44,849 nt of DNA from M3007 sp044224705 (GCA_044224705.1 JBGAJY010000020.1:1-44849); one strand, 5' to 3'; shown: positions 1 to 10,943, numbered from the stretch's first letter. Program-made: numbers and translations. Notes: generated from the sequence alone by a model not told the origin.

Positions 1-17
1 GTTTTTACCAGCCGAAT

Positions 18-52
18 GAGGGCCGCCGGGATGATCCCGGCGGCCCTCGCAT
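18..52 (+). terminator. Hairpin terminator of an upstream gene
   Basis: A perfect 14-bp GC-rich inverted repeat (18-31 pairing with 35-48, loop TGA) is followed by a short TTTT run at 52-55. It most likely ends a plus-strand gene lying left of the window. The T tract is short, so termination strength is uncertain. Confidence 0.6.
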
Positions 53-155
53 TTTATGCCCACAGCAAGGCCGGAGATATAGAAATGATGCGCTGGAAGG
101 CCCACTGCTCCATTTGTTTGCAGGAGATGCGCCCTCGTTTTTGCTCCCGGTTTAC

Positions 156-169
156 TTGATAAATATCAA
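156..169. promoter_or_regulatory. FNR-type palindrome TTGATAAATATCAA
   Basis: This is a perfect match to the FNR-family consensus TTGAT-N4-ATCAA. It differs from the GTGA-type sites of the sulfur island by having TTGA half-sites, and no ANNTTTG element lies 26-27 nt downstream on the plus strand. It sits about 140 bp before the HYR protein. It could be a Crp/Fnr-family site for another regulator or a chance palindrome. Confidence 0.35.
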
Positions 170-310
170 TTGGCCGGATGACTTGCATCAGTGTAAAAAG
201 GTGAAATAATGGTAAAGCTTATTGCTGAATAAATGATATGATCAAGCAAAATGCCACTGTGCAGATCATTTCAAGCGATCTTCTTTTCCCGCCATTAACC
301 ACCTTTTACC

Positions 311-3300
311 ATGACAAATTTTGCGCGATTACTCGCCTTGATGTGCTGGATGAGCCTCCTGGCCGTCCCGCTTATGTCACAAGATCCTTGCTCAAACATC
401 ACTTCCGTCGCGATGGACACGCCGATATCAGTGACGCTTTCAGGCCCGGGGGTCTGGAATCCTGCCCCAAATTGTGGCCAAACTTCACCAGGGCAGGAAA
501 AAATATATAAGTTTACAACGACCTATCCGGGTGTTTATACGATTAATATAGAATCGACAGACGAAAATGCGATATTCAATTACTTCTACAAAGAGGGCGG
601 ATGCAATTCAAGCAACTGGATTTGTTTAGGCACCGCCTGGGTTTCGGACAACTTTAACACGGGGCTACTCTTTGGCCAGGAGATGTATTATATTTTGGTG
701 GTCTCCGATGACGTGTCTTCCGGTGAACAAACCTTCAAGATCGTAAGCCCACCCCCGCCGCCGGATCCCTGTTTGAATATTCAGACGCTGACCTGCGGCA
801 CGCCGGTCAGCGTGTCGCTTAAATATCCCGGAGGAGCCTGGCAGAATGAAATTTCTTGTGATTTATGGTACAATTATTCCGGGGGTGAAGAGAGGGTATA
901 TAGTTTTACCCCGACCCAGTCGGGTGAATATTACATTGGGACAGAAGAATTATTAAATGGGGGTGATGGATCAGCAATGTCTTGGGTGACTTTTTCCTTG
1001 AAAGCGGCTTCTGACGGGTGCAATCAGAATGGCTGGCTCGATGGATGCCTTCAATGGATAGTATTTGCGGGGGATATTGTCGACATGGGATGGCTAACTG
1101 CGGGCAATGAGTATTACATCCTGATTGAAGCTCTCCCCAACATGGATCCGAATTGGTCCGAGGAGGTAAGTTCATCGATAAAGTTTTCGATCAGTTGCCC
1201 TCCTCCGATTCCGCCCTGCCTGGACGCTCCCGTGGCGCCGGATAACTACAACATATATTGCCTGCCTGGTCCGCTGACACTATCATGGCCAGCCGCACCG
1301 GGTGCGACCAGTTATGAGGTGTATTTCGGTACGTCACCGAACCCGCCTTTGTATTCTACCGGTGAATCAACGAGTGTTACGGTCGGATCGCTCGAGGCCG
1401 GGACTTATTACTGGCAGGTACGACCGGCCAATGCCCAGGGTACGGCCGGCAACTGTCCGGTTTGGTCGTTTCTCGTCCAGCCCGATCCCGAAGGCAATGT
1501 GTTCGCCAATCCGATCGTCATTGGCTCACTGCCTTACAGTACTTCCGGGAACACGCTCGCATACAACTGCTGGACCAGCGAGTTCGGAAATCCCTCTCCC
1601 GATGTGTTTTATCGATTCACCATCAACACTTGTGAAAGTCTTGTTGACATCTCGCTCGACCAGACGACTTTCCCTAATAGTTTATCGTTGTTAAACTCCG
1701 ATGGGATAAAGATTGCTGACGACGACAACCTCGGTCTGGCAGATGCTTCTATTTTAATGAACGTGCCGGCCGGCACTTATTACATCGTAGTGGAAGGCGC
1801 TGAGTGGTATCCATACGCCGGCAACTATCACTTGAACGTTTCAGTCAGTGACGGCACGCCGCCCACGATCAGCTGCCCGCCTGATAAAACCGTCGCCGCG
1901 GACATCTCATGCCAGGCTGTGCTGGATGATTACACCAGTCTGGGCACGGCGACAGACAACTGCACCGCCAATCCGGCCAAATCCCAGACACCTGCACCCG
2001 GCGAGATCTTCGGCCTGGGCACCACCCTGGTGACGCTGAAAGCCACAGATGGAGCAGGACTGACGGGTACATGCTCCTTCAACGTCACAGTAGCGGATCA
2101 GACTCCGCCTGTAGCTATTTGCCCGGCCGATTTTACTGTCGACAGTGATCCTGCAGAGTGCGGCGCAGTGCTGAGCTCCATCGTTCTTTATAGCGACAAC
2201 TGCAACTACAGCCACCCCATTACCGTCGAGTTTGAATTTCCCATTGGCACGTCGCCAGTATATTTTTATGCATACGACCCATCGGGTAATTCCGACACCT
2301 GTACCTTCAACGTAACAGTCAACGATGTGACTTTGCCAACGATCACCTGCCCGGCCAACATCGTGGACAACAACGCCCCGGGCGCCTGCGGAGCAGTGGA
2401 ATCATACGAGACACCCACGGCAACGGACAACTGCGAAATTGACCCGCCGGAGCTTCTGAGCGGGCTGCCAAGCGGCTCCATCTTCCCTGTCGGCATCACA
2501 ACGAACGTGTGGCAAGCCAAGGACCCGAGCAACAATTCTGCTACCTGCTCCTTTACGGTCAGCATCAGCGATATTCAAGCGCCGACAGTCATCTGCCCGC
2601 CCAACATCACCAAGCCCAACGATTTCGGTCAATGCGGCCGCACCATCGGTTATCTCGGCAATGCCTTCGGCAACGACAACTGTTTTATCGATCCGCTGAC
2701 CAACGACTCGCCGGGCTTTTTCCCGCTCGGCGCCACAACGGTCACCTACAAGGTAACGGACGGCGCGGGCAACACGGGCACTTGCTCGATGACCGTGACC
2801 ATTTACGACAATGAATATCCCACGGTCGTTTGTCCGCCAAACATCACGACTCAAACGGATGAACTGGATTGCGCGGCCACGGTCGGTTATTCGGCCACGG
2901 CGCACGACAACTGTTCGGGAGTTACGCTGAAATACACGAATGATCCGAATTCGAGTTTCGAACTGGGCTACACCAACGTAACAGCCACGGCCACTGACGC
3001 TGCGGGCAATTCCGTGAATTGCAGTTTCCTCATCAAGGTGGACCCGCGCGTTGAAATCTGCAACGACTACGACGACGACTGCGACGGTTACGTGGACGAG
3101 GCCCAGGACTGGAAGAAAGTGGCCAAACGCATCGCCAAAAACGGCGGCGCATTTGACGAATACGGCATTTCCGTCGATATCGACGACGAATGGGCAATTG
3201 TCGGTTCCAATAAAAAGAACTCGAACGGCCAACCCGTCGGCTCCGCTTACCTGCTGCACCGCGTGAACGGAGAGTGGACGGGTGTCCTTCGCCTCCAGCC

Positions 3301-4588
3301 CGACCAGTTGTCGGCAGGCATCCAATTCGGCAGCAGTGTCGCTATTCATAAAGACATCGCCGCGGTCGGTGCGCCTTCCGACGACGAAATGTCCGGCAAT
3401 GCCGGCGCGGTATTTATCTATCAGCAAAATGCCGTCAACCCCAATTCCTGGGTACAGACGAAAAAATTGTTTGCCAGCGATTCCGGCGAAGGCAACAACT
3501 TCGGCGCAGCCGTTGCGCTGGATGGCAACTGGCTGGTGGCCGGTTCTCCGCTGCACAATGGCATTCACGGCGCTGACGCTGGGGCGGCATACGTCTTCGG
3601 CCGCAATACCGGCGCAACGGACAACTGGGGCCAAGCCGCTCAACTCATTGCTTCCGACGGAGAAGCCAACGACAACTTTGGTCAGAGCGTTGCCATTGAC
3701 GGCGAAAACGTGGTCATCGGCGCACCCGGCGATGACGACCAGGGCGCTGAATCCGGTGCCGCCTACCGCTTCAACCGCAACCAGGGCGGGGCCGACAGCT
3801 GGGGCCAGGTGGCCAAACTCCACGGCGCACAAACCCTCGCGGGCGACAAATTCGGTTCCAGTGTAGCTATCAGTGGCGGTTTCACACTCGTCGGAGCGCC
3901 GTACAATGACCTGACAGGTGATGATGCGGGCGCGGCATTTGCCTTCAATCCGCACGGTCAAATGACCTTGCTGACCAACCCATACAGCCACCCCGGCGAC
4001 CACTACGGCGCAGCCGTCGCAATCGACGGCGAGTATGCCGTGGTATCCGCTCCGGGCGACAATCCGTTCGGCGACAACTCGGGCAAAGCTTTCGTCTACC
4101 TGCTCATCGATCAAGGCTTCGCCCTGGTGGGCCAACTCACCGATGGCGGCGGCGCGGCGGGCGATGCCCTCGGCACCAGTGCCGCCATCAGCAACCGCAC
4201 GGTATTGCTGGGCGCTCCGTTCGACCAGTATGGCAATGCGGCCCACTGGGGTTCCGTGGTGTTCTTTGAAGGGCTTTGCTCGGATGATTCTGCACAGCCC
4301 CACCTCGGGGATGAACCGGAAGTGACGCTTGCAGGCCTCGACGTGCGGGTATTCCCCGTGCCGTTCTCCGAAACCCTGACGATCCAGGTCAATACGGACG
4401 CTGCCAAGGTGCAGATCAGTATACTGAATACCCTGGGTCAGGAAGTTGCCAGATTGAACGAAGGACAGACGAACGGCCAAGGCCGCTACGAATGGCAGGC
4501 GGGCAATATCCAGCCGGGCATGTATTTCGTACGGGTTCAGGCCGGCCAACTGGTGCAAACCAAACCGGTGATCCTGGTGCGGGATTGA
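311..4588 (+). CDS. T9SS-exported multidomain HYR / FG-GAP repeat protein
   Basis: A 1425-residue secreted or cell-surface protein, probably an adhesin or matrix protein. The N-terminus is a signal peptide ending near LMSQDPC. Two PPC-like beta domains follow (about 25-290), then an FN3-like module (about 300-390) and another PPC-like domain (about 395-512). Five HYR modules come next, starting near residues 515, 598, 675, 756 and 835, each with a CP-x-[ND] opening and an NCS/TCSF close. Around residue 915 is a MopE-like acidic motif, NDYDDDCDGYVDE, a likely metal-binding loop. Residues about 935-1317 form seven FG-GAP-like blades (FG-x-x-VAI...VGAP), suggesting a beta-propeller. The last 80 residues (from DVRVFPVPF) are a type IX secretion sorting domain ending in KPVILVRD. 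The start at 311 gives the signal peptide directly. Domain boundaries are read by eye; the ligand is unknown. Confidence 0.9.
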   Translation: MTNFARLLALMCWMSLLAVPLMSQDPCSNITSVAMDTPISVTLSGPGVWNPAPNCGQTSPGQEKIYKFTTTYPGVYTINIESTDENAIFNYFYKEGGCNSSNWICLGTAWVSDNFNTGLLFGQEMYYILVVSDDVSSGEQTFKIVSPPPPPDPCLNIQTLTCGTPVSVSLKYPGGAWQNEISCDLWYNYSGGEERVYSFTPTQSGEYYIGTEELLNGGDGSAMSWVTFSLKAASDGCNQNGWLDGCLQWIVFAGDIVDMGWLTAGNEYYILIEALPNMDPNWSEEVSSSIKFSISCPPPIPPCLDAPVAPDNYNIYCLPGPLTLSWPAAPGATSYEVYFGTSPNPPLYSTGESTSVTVGSLEAGTYYWQVRPANAQGTAGNCPVWSFLVQPDPEGNVFANPIVIGSLPYSTSGNTLAYNCWTSEFGNPSPDVFYRFTINTCESLVDISLDQTTFPNSLSLLNSDGIKIADDDNLGLADASILMNVPAGTYYIVVEGAEWYPYAGNYHLNVSVSDGTPPTISCPPDKTVAADISCQAVLDDYTSLGTATDNCTANPAKSQTPAPGEIFGLGTTLVTLKATDGAGLTGTCSFNVTVADQTPPVAICPADFTVDSDPAECGAVLSSIVLYSDNCNYSHPITVEFEFPIGTSPVYFYAYDPSGNSDTCTFNVTVNDVTLPTITCPANIVDNNAPGACGAVESYETPTATDNCEIDPPELLSGLPSGSIFPVGITTNVWQAKDPSNNSATCSFTVSISDIQAPTVICPPNITKPNDFGQCGRTIGYLGNAFGNDNCFIDPLTNDSPGFFPLGATTVTYKVTDGAGNTGTCSMTVTIYDNEYPTVVCPPNITTQTDELDCAATVGYSATAHDNCSGVTLKYTNDPNSSFELGYTNVTATATDAAGNSVNCSFLIKVDPRVEICNDYDDDCDGYVDEAQDWKKVAKRIAKNGGAFDEYGISVDIDDEWAIVGSNKKNSNGQPVGSAYLLHRVNGEWTGVLRLQPDQLSAGIQFGSSVAIHKDIAAVGAPSDDEMSGNAGAVFIYQQNAVNPNSWVQTKKLFASDSGEGNNFGAAVALDGNWLVAGSPLHNGIHGADAGAAYVFGRNTGATDNWGQAAQLIASDGEANDNFGQSVAIDGENVVIGAPGDDDQGAESGAAYRFNRNQGGADSWGQVAKLHGAQTLAGDKFGSSVAISGGFTLVGAPYNDLTGDDAGAAFAFNPHGQMTLLTNPYSHPGDHYGAAVAIDGEYAVVSAPGDNPFGDNSGKAFVYLLIDQGFALVGQLTDGGGAAGDALGTSAAISNRTVLLGAPFDQYGNAAHWGSVVFFEGLCSDDSAQPHLGDEPEVTLAGLDVRVFPVPFSETLTIQVNTDAAKVQISILNTLGQEVARLNEGQTNGQGRYEWQAGNIQPGMYFVRVQAGQLVQTKPVILVRD

Positions 4589-4599
4589 GGAATTGAATG

Positions 4600-4656
4600 A
4601 AGAGGAATAAAAAAGCGGCCGCGGGTGATTCCCGTGGCCGCTTTTTTATTCCTCTT
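4600..4656. terminator. Bidirectional terminator between the HYR gene and bshC
   Basis: A 26-bp inverted repeat (4600-4625 with 4631-4656, one G-T wobble, 5-nt loop) flanked inside by A6 and T7 tracts. It reads as a rho-independent terminator on both strands. Its right arm covers the last codons of bshC on the minus strand, so the hairpin is partly coding. Confidence 0.9.
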
Positions 4657-6235
4657 CCAGAATCACAAACCCTTTTTCCAGGGCTGAAAAATGCGCGACT
4701 AATTCGTCCAGAAATACCTCGCCGTATTTGAGCAGGTAAGCCAGGAAGTTGTCGTGCCGCTCCTGCAATCCGCCGCCGGGGAACAGTTTTTCCTTTCCGG
4801 CACGGATCTGATTGAGCGCCACTTCGTGTTTTTGCTTTTCGGCACGGATCAGGCGGCTTTGCCATTGTTCGAGGCTAGCGGCGGCTTTTACCGCATCGGC
4901 GCGCACGGCATTTTCCAAAGTCGGATCGACGGAGGCGGCCTTTTGTGCCATGCGTTCGTACAAGTCTTTCATGTCGGCCAATTCGGGTTCCAGGCTGACT
5001 TCGCCAGATGCATGCGCTGCGATATAATCGCGAACCAGGCTATCCGTATCGGCAAAAAAATGAACCGGTTCGAAACCGAGCTTCCGCAATTTTTTCCCGC
5101 CCTCCCGGTCGATCCAAAGCGCCGAATTGCGGCGTACGAGCATCGGAAAATTGACCCCGAAATGTTCGAACAAGGGCTTGCGCTCCAGCCAGTACGCCAG
5201 CTCGCCGCCACCGCCGATGTAAGCGAGATTGGGCAAAATCATTTCCTGGTACAGCGGCCGCAGCACCACATTCGGTGAAAAGCGTTCGGGGTGCTGCTCC
5301 ACTTCATCCAGCATGGCCTCGCGGGGGAAAACCAGTTCGGTATTCAGCACTTTGTATACGTCGCCTTCCTGCACGATGCGCTCCCGTAGACCTTTGACGA
5401 GGTAGAACAAATTGATCTCCCGTGGGGTAGCCTGGGTTTTGAAGCCGGCTGCATTCAGGCGCTCCGTGGCCTCGCCGACCAGCCTTTGGGAAACCTGTTC
5501 CAGCAATTCCGCGCGCAGCACCGGGATAAAATGACGTTTTAACACAGGATGGTTCATGTTCAGCACCACCAGTCCGAAGCGGCCGAATATTTCGTGGAGC
5601 AATGCCTGGGTCGCCTCACCAAAGGTCGCTGATGAGGTATAGGCACGTTCGATGCGGGCAAACAAGGCCTGCGCCGGGGCGCTGTCGCCGAGAATGGATT
5701 TCAGTTCGTCGAGCACCGGCCGGAGCGTGGCGGAGTCCATACTGCCCACGGCGCCGGTTTGGCCGGGTTGCCATTCCAGGGTTTTGTTGAACAAATGAAT
5801 ATGGTTCAGTTCGTCGAGGTCATGGTCTTCGCTGCCGAGGACGAATACCGGGACGATCCGATGTCCGGTGGCGGATTGAACCTCCCTGGCCAGGTTGATC
5901 GTAGTAATGGCCTTGTAGATAAAATACAAGGGCCCCAGAAAGAGGGTAGGCTGATGCGCTGTGGTGACCGTGAAGGTGCCTGGCTCGCCCAGCGCGGCGA
6001 TATTTTCCACCACCGGCGCAGTTGGATTAAGGGCCTGATACTGCCCATTCAGCACCCGGACGAGGGATTCGCGAGGGATGTCCTCAGTGGCTTTATCTGC
6101 AATAACCTGGGCAAATTGACCGATTTCGGGAGGGTATTGATAAAAAGGCCGAAGCGCGGGATCGCCTGTGGCGTAGGCGAGGTCGGTTTTGGCGAGTTGG
6201 GGTACTTGGGGGTAGGGCAGGAGTGTTTTGCGCAT
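4646..6235 (-). CDS. bshC: Putative bacillithiol cysteine ligase BshC
   Basis: A 529-residue protein matching BshC, which adds cysteine to GlcN-malate in the last step of bacillithiol synthesis in the cytoplasm. Recognisable parts are an N-terminal half with TVTTAHQPTLFLGPLYFIYK, the segment PVFVLGSEDHDLDELNH, the YIGGGGELAYWLERK stretch and a C-terminal coiled coil, all typical of the family, at normal length. I chose the ATG at 6235 because the longer frame relies on a TTG with no homologous extension. It is the last of three minus-strand genes. The 3' end is embedded in the terminator shared with the HYR gene. Bacillithiol is the main low-molecular-weight thiol in many Bacteroidota, which is relevant to the sulfur island further right. 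The family call is firm; the biochemical role of BshC is inferred from the pathway. Confidence 0.92.
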   Translation of the reverse strand: MRKTLLPYPQVPQLAKTDLAYATGDPALRPFYQYPPEIGQFAQVIADKATEDIPRESLVRVLNGQYQALNPTAPVVENIAALGEPGTFTVTTAHQPTLFLGPLYFIYKAITTINLAREVQSATGHRIVPVFVLGSEDHDLDELNHIHLFNKTLEWQPGQTGAVGSMDSATLRPVLDELKSILGDSAPAQALFARIERAYTSSATFGEATQALLHEIFGRFGLVVLNMNHPVLKRHFIPVLRAELLEQVSQRLVGEATERLNAAGFKTQATPREINLFYLVKGLRERIVQEGDVYKVLNTELVFPREAMLDEVEQHPERFSPNVVLRPLYQEMILPNLAYIGGGGELAYWLERKPLFEHFGVNFPMLVRRNSALWIDREGGKKLRKLGFEPVHFFADTDSLVRDYIAAHASGEVSLEPELADMKDLYERMAQKAASVDPTLENAVRADAVKAAASLEQWQSRLIRAEKQKHEVALNQIRAGKEKLFPGGGLQERHDNFLAYLLKYGEVFLDELVAHFSALEKGFVILEEE

Positions 6236-6328
6236 GGAAGGTGAAATTCGAGGCAAAATAACAAGGCTGCGGGCGCATTGTTTTTGCAAATTTCAGATCA
6301 AGGTTTTCACCGCCAAGATTCACTCAAA

Positions 6329-7798
6329 CTACTTCTTAACCCCGTTTGCGCTGATCTTCCGTTTTACTCCTGCATAATTTCCCGGCTCGACCACTACCAA
6401 CCATTCCGACAGCAATGCCCGCAAGGGCAATCGGGCGCCCATGTCGCTGAGCAGCCAATCCACGTAAGTCAGGTTGAAGGGATACACGCTGGCATTGCGG
6501 TACAGGCCGTTGGGACGGAATTGGAGGCGCCACTGGAGGTGATCATTGATTTGCGCCTCCTTGGTTGCCGCGTCCGGTAAATTCAAATGGCCAGCCAGGT
6601 ATTCCGCCAGCCACAAAGCTGCCATTTCAGAAGTCAGGTTGCAGAAGAAGGAAGAGTTGTAGCCCACAAAAGCCAGCCCGGGCACCCGCACCGGCAGGAT
6701 GTGGCGGTAGAGGTGGTAGTTGCCGTCGGAATCAGTGTAAAGCGAGCGCAGCGCCGGTGACAAAAACGGCTGTTCCTGAACGAAGCCCGTGCCATAAATT
6801 ACCAGATCGGCCGGGAGCAGAGTACCATCGGGAATCTCCACGCTACCGGAGTGGTACTGCCGGATTTCTCCTTTGACCGCCGTCATCCTGCCTTCCCGAA
6901 CCTGTTGAAAAAAGCCGTCCGATTCGACGCTAAGTTCGCCGTACAGCAAGTCCTGGATAGAAGTTTCGGGCATCAAACCCGCCGCTCCCAGTTGCTGTTG
7001 CTGCGCAAAAATGCCCTGGAACTTGCGCAGGGCGCGTTGCGGCAGGCCGAGTGCATGAATGATCCGCTCGGCCCGGTTGAGGTAGCGCGCTTTGGTCAGC
7101 GCTTCTCCGAAACGGCTGAGAATGAAATATTTGTAATTGACTCCCTTGATAGTTTTGGGCACTTTCCACTTGGCCTGCCGGTACACCAGGTGGGTGGAAG
7201 CAGCCTGGGCAGCCACTGCCGAGGCTACGTCGCAGGCCGATTTTCCGTAACCGACGACGACGACTTTTTTACCGGCATACAAGGCCTGATCATTCACCTG
7301 TGTCGTGTGCAGCACCTTGCCACCCGCTGCTTCGAAGGCCTCGCGACCGGGGGCCGGAGGGATGGCGGGTTCGGAGAACGTGCCGTTGCAAACGACCAGA
7401 AAATCGAAAGATTCCGTGAAAGGAACGCCGTTTGCCGAGCCGCTCAGCCTCCAGCCGGAATGTCCGTTGTCCGATACCGGCTCGGCCGCGTCGACGCGGT
7501 GTCCCAGGCGAAGACAAGGGACGACGTCGAAATGCTCGACATAGGCCGTCAGATAATCGAACATTTGTTGCCCGGTGGGGAATTCGGAATACGATTTCGG
7601 CATCCGAAAATCGGTAAAAGCGTAAGTGTCGCGGGTGTTCTGGGTCGTCAGGCCGGGGTAGTGGCGGCTGGGGCTCCACACGCCGCCGATGCGGTTTTCT
7701 TTTTCAAATACCGCGACGTCGTGGCCGTACTCGCGGAGGGTTTTGGCGGTCACCAGCCCGCTGAGGCCGGCGCCGATGATGGCGATTTTGCGTGTCAT
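6329..7798 (-). CDS. Flavin-containing monooxygenase-like NAD(P)/FAD oxidoreductase
   Basis: A 489-residue class B flavin monooxygenase-type protein. An FAD Rossmann motif opens the protein (IAIIGAGLSGLVTAKTL, residues 5-21), followed by the FMO-like IGGVWSPSRHYPGL segment and a second NADPH-type Rossmann motif (VVVVGYGKSACDVA) in the middle. YGTGFVQ near residue 335 fits the conserved linker before the C-terminal domain. Such enzymes oxygenate N, S or ketone groups; the substrate cannot be read from the sequence. It lies 37 bp after the hydrolase gene and 93 bp before bshC, so the three may be co-transcribed. ATG at 7798 starts right at the Rossmann fold. Confidence 0.85.
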   Translation of the reverse strand: MTRKIAIIGAGLSGLVTAKTLREYGHDVAVFEKENRIGGVWSPSRHYPGLTTQNTRDTYAFTDFRMPKSYSEFPTGQQMFDYLTAYVEHFDVVPCLRLGHRVDAAEPVSDNGHSGWRLSGSANGVPFTESFDFLVVCNGTFSEPAIPPAPGREAFEAAGGKVLHTTQVNDQALYAGKKVVVVGYGKSACDVASAVAAQAASTHLVYRQAKWKVPKTIKGVNYKYFILSRFGEALTKARYLNRAERIIHALGLPQRALRKFQGIFAQQQQLGAAGLMPETSIQDLLYGELSVESDGFFQQVREGRMTAVKGEIRQYHSGSVEIPDGTLLPADLVIYGTGFVQEQPFLSPALRSLYTDSDGNYHLYRHILPVRVPGLAFVGYNSSFFCNLTSEMAALWLAEYLAGHLNLPDAATKEAQINDHLQWRLQFRPNGLYRNASVYPFNLTYVDWLLSDMGARLPLRALLSEWLVVVEPGNYAGVKRKISANGVKK

Positions 7799-7835
7799 AG
7801 ATAAAAGTTGTTTCTGTTCCGGATTGGAGGACTGC

Positions 7836-9065
7836 TCAATTTTTCTTCAATCGCTGCAGTTTATCGGTAGCGCTGCGGCGAATGGCGGCGGCCCATTGTG
7901 GCTGAAGCCCTTGCGCCGTCTCCAGTTTTTCGAGGGCCAGTTCGGCATTGCGGATGGCTTCCGTTGCATCGCCCTTGGCTTCAAAAGCATCGCCCAGTGC
8001 GTCGTAGGCATTCGGTGAATCCGGCCAGGCGCCACGGTTGGTTTCAAAAACCGCGATGGATTCGTCGATGCGGTTGGCTCTCAGTAGTTTATATCCGATC
8101 TGGTTGAGTGTTTCTTCCCGTACAACCCCGAAATACGGGCTGATGAAAGGCGAACCGTTTGGGTGTTCCGCGAGGTAAGTCCGGTGTTGTTCGAGTGTTT
8201 TCCGGTACAGGTCCAGCCCTTCTTCGGACCGTTGCCGGGCGACGATCATTTCGCCCAGGTTGCCCGGCGTCAGCACAAACGCCACGGGTCCGGCGGGTTT
8301 TTGGAGATTGGCGACAAAAAAATCGAGCGTTCTGCGAATGATGGCGCGACTCTCGTCGGTGTTGTTGGAAATGTCGAATCCATGCAATCCGGAAGGGTAG
8401 TTGATAAATTCCGCCTGTGCGTCGAGCCGGAGCGCCTGTGCAAAAAAACCGGCCATGTCCTCGTTTTGCTGCGCATTGTCTTGTCCCGAGCGGGCCATCA
8501 GGATGGGGATGTCCTGGCGTGTGAGCACGGCCCCGTCCGTCGAGCCGTAGTAAATGACCAGGGCCCGCAGGTTCTGACGCTCGGGCGTCAGCACCACAGG
8601 TAAAGCCGTTTTCACATTGGCTGAACTGCAGAAAATGCCGATTCTTGCCGCATCGACACCGAGATTCACTTCATTTTGCTGCAGGTAGCCGAGCAAAGTC
8701 TCGAAATCGGCCATAGCCGCCCGGTTCGGCTGGCCGGCGCGATACGGTTCCGGACGGCTTTGAAACGTGACGGCTGCCAGCCCGCGGTTGGCCACCAGTC
8801 GCGCCCAGTCCTGGTAGGCGCGCCATTCCGGCATGTCCATCGCCCCGACGCCATTAACAAAAACGACCACCGGGACTTTTTCGCCCGTTTTCAGACGGGA
8901 CGGCAGGTAAAGATCGAAATACAAGGCTGTGTCGCCGACCGTGCGGTACACGTGGCGCTGGGAGACGATCTTTTCGGCGCCGGGTTCCTGGTAAACGAGG
9001 GGTTCGCTTTGTCCGACGAGGTGCAGAGACCCCAGAAGAGCAAGAAGGAGGAGTTTTGTTTTCAT
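7836..9065 (-). CDS. Secreted alpha/beta hydrolase with C-terminal TPR-like region
   Basis: A 409-residue exported protein. Residues 1-20 form a signal peptide (MKTKLLLLALLGSLHLVGQS). Residues about 35-255 have the dienelactone-hydrolase-like alpha/beta fold: PVVVFVNGVGAMD for the oxyanion region, RIGIFCSSANVKTA as the nucleophile elbow, SGQD as probable acid and SGLHGFD with the likely catalytic His. The elbow is odd: the two glycines of G-x-S-x-G are replaced (C-S-S-A-N), yet the serine is kept. After about residue 270 the protein is helical and includes TPR-like units (YDALGDAFEAKGDATEAI). Substrate unknown; an esterase or peptidase role is possible. It is the first gene of the minus-strand run with the monooxygenase and bshC. 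Confidence 0.75.
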   Translation of the reverse strand: MKTKLLLLALLGSLHLVGQSEPLVYQEPGAEKIVSQRHVYRTVGDTALYFDLYLPSRLKTGEKVPVVVFVNGVGAMDMPEWRAYQDWARLVANRGLAAVTFQSRPEPYRAGQPNRAAMADFETLLGYLQQNEVNLGVDAARIGIFCSSANVKTALPVVLTPERQNLRALVIYYGSTDGAVLTRQDIPILMARSGQDNAQQNEDMAGFFAQALRLDAQAEFINYPSGLHGFDISNNTDESRAIIRRTLDFFVANLQKPAGPVAFVLTPGNLGEMIVARQRSEEGLDLYRKTLEQHRTYLAEHPNGSPFISPYFGVVREETLNQIGYKLLRANRIDESIAVFETNRGAWPDSPNAYDALGDAFEAKGDATEAIRNAELALEKLETAQGLQPQWAAAIRRSATDKLQRLKKN

Positions 9066-9104
9066 AACCTGAATTTTGGGTTAAAATCCAGGGTTCAGAA
9101 CAGA

Positions 9105-9121
9105 CTATAAGCCGATTATAG
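9105..9121. repeat. Small inverted repeat CTATAA-N5-TTATAG
   Basis: A perfect 6-bp inverted repeat with a 5-nt spacer in the divergent intergenic region between the hydrolase gene (start 9065) and ettA (start 9260). It could be an operator or chance; nothing else supports a function. Confidence 0.25.
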
Positions 9122-9201
9122 ACGACCGAGGCCGGTAAGGGTTTCAATGCCTATTTACGATCTGATTTCAACAGTTATGATGCAGACTCCCGCTTTTTCC
9201 C

Positions 9202-9209
9202 GACCTTTG
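9202..9209 (+). promoter_or_regulatory. Candidate -7 element for ettA
   Basis: GACCTTTG matches the Bacteroidota -7 element TAnnTTTG at every defined base but the first. It lies 50 bp before the ettA start. No clear -33 TTTG was found, so support is moderate. Confidence 0.4.
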
Positions 9210-9259
9210 CGCGCCCAAAAATCACTTCATCACTCCATCTCTTTATCATTTCATTCATA

Positions 9260-10930
<1,671 letters not shown>

Positions 10931-10943
10931 AGGGATTCAACTT

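Larger units (their letters stand above)
1..310. other. Intergenic leader region before the HYR protein
   Basis: There is no convincing gene here. The stretch holds a strong hairpin at 18-48 and an FNR-like palindrome at 156-169, both listed separately. I see no TAnnTTTG -7 element between the palindrome and the start codon at 311, so the promoter of the downstream gene is not identified. A short reading frame from 238 runs into the next gene in another frame and looks like chance. Confidence 0.6.

Noticed and set aside
2402..4558. 718-codon open frame on the minus strand
   Set aside because: It is exactly antisense to the HYR/FG-GAP region, whose domains and T9SS end are unmistakable. Repetitive GC-rich codons keep the opposite frame open. 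Its translation shows no recognisable domain.
6851..7804. 317-codon plus-strand frame opposite the flavin monooxygenase
   Set aside because: The minus-strand gene has both Rossmann motifs; the antisense frame is an artefact of codon bias.
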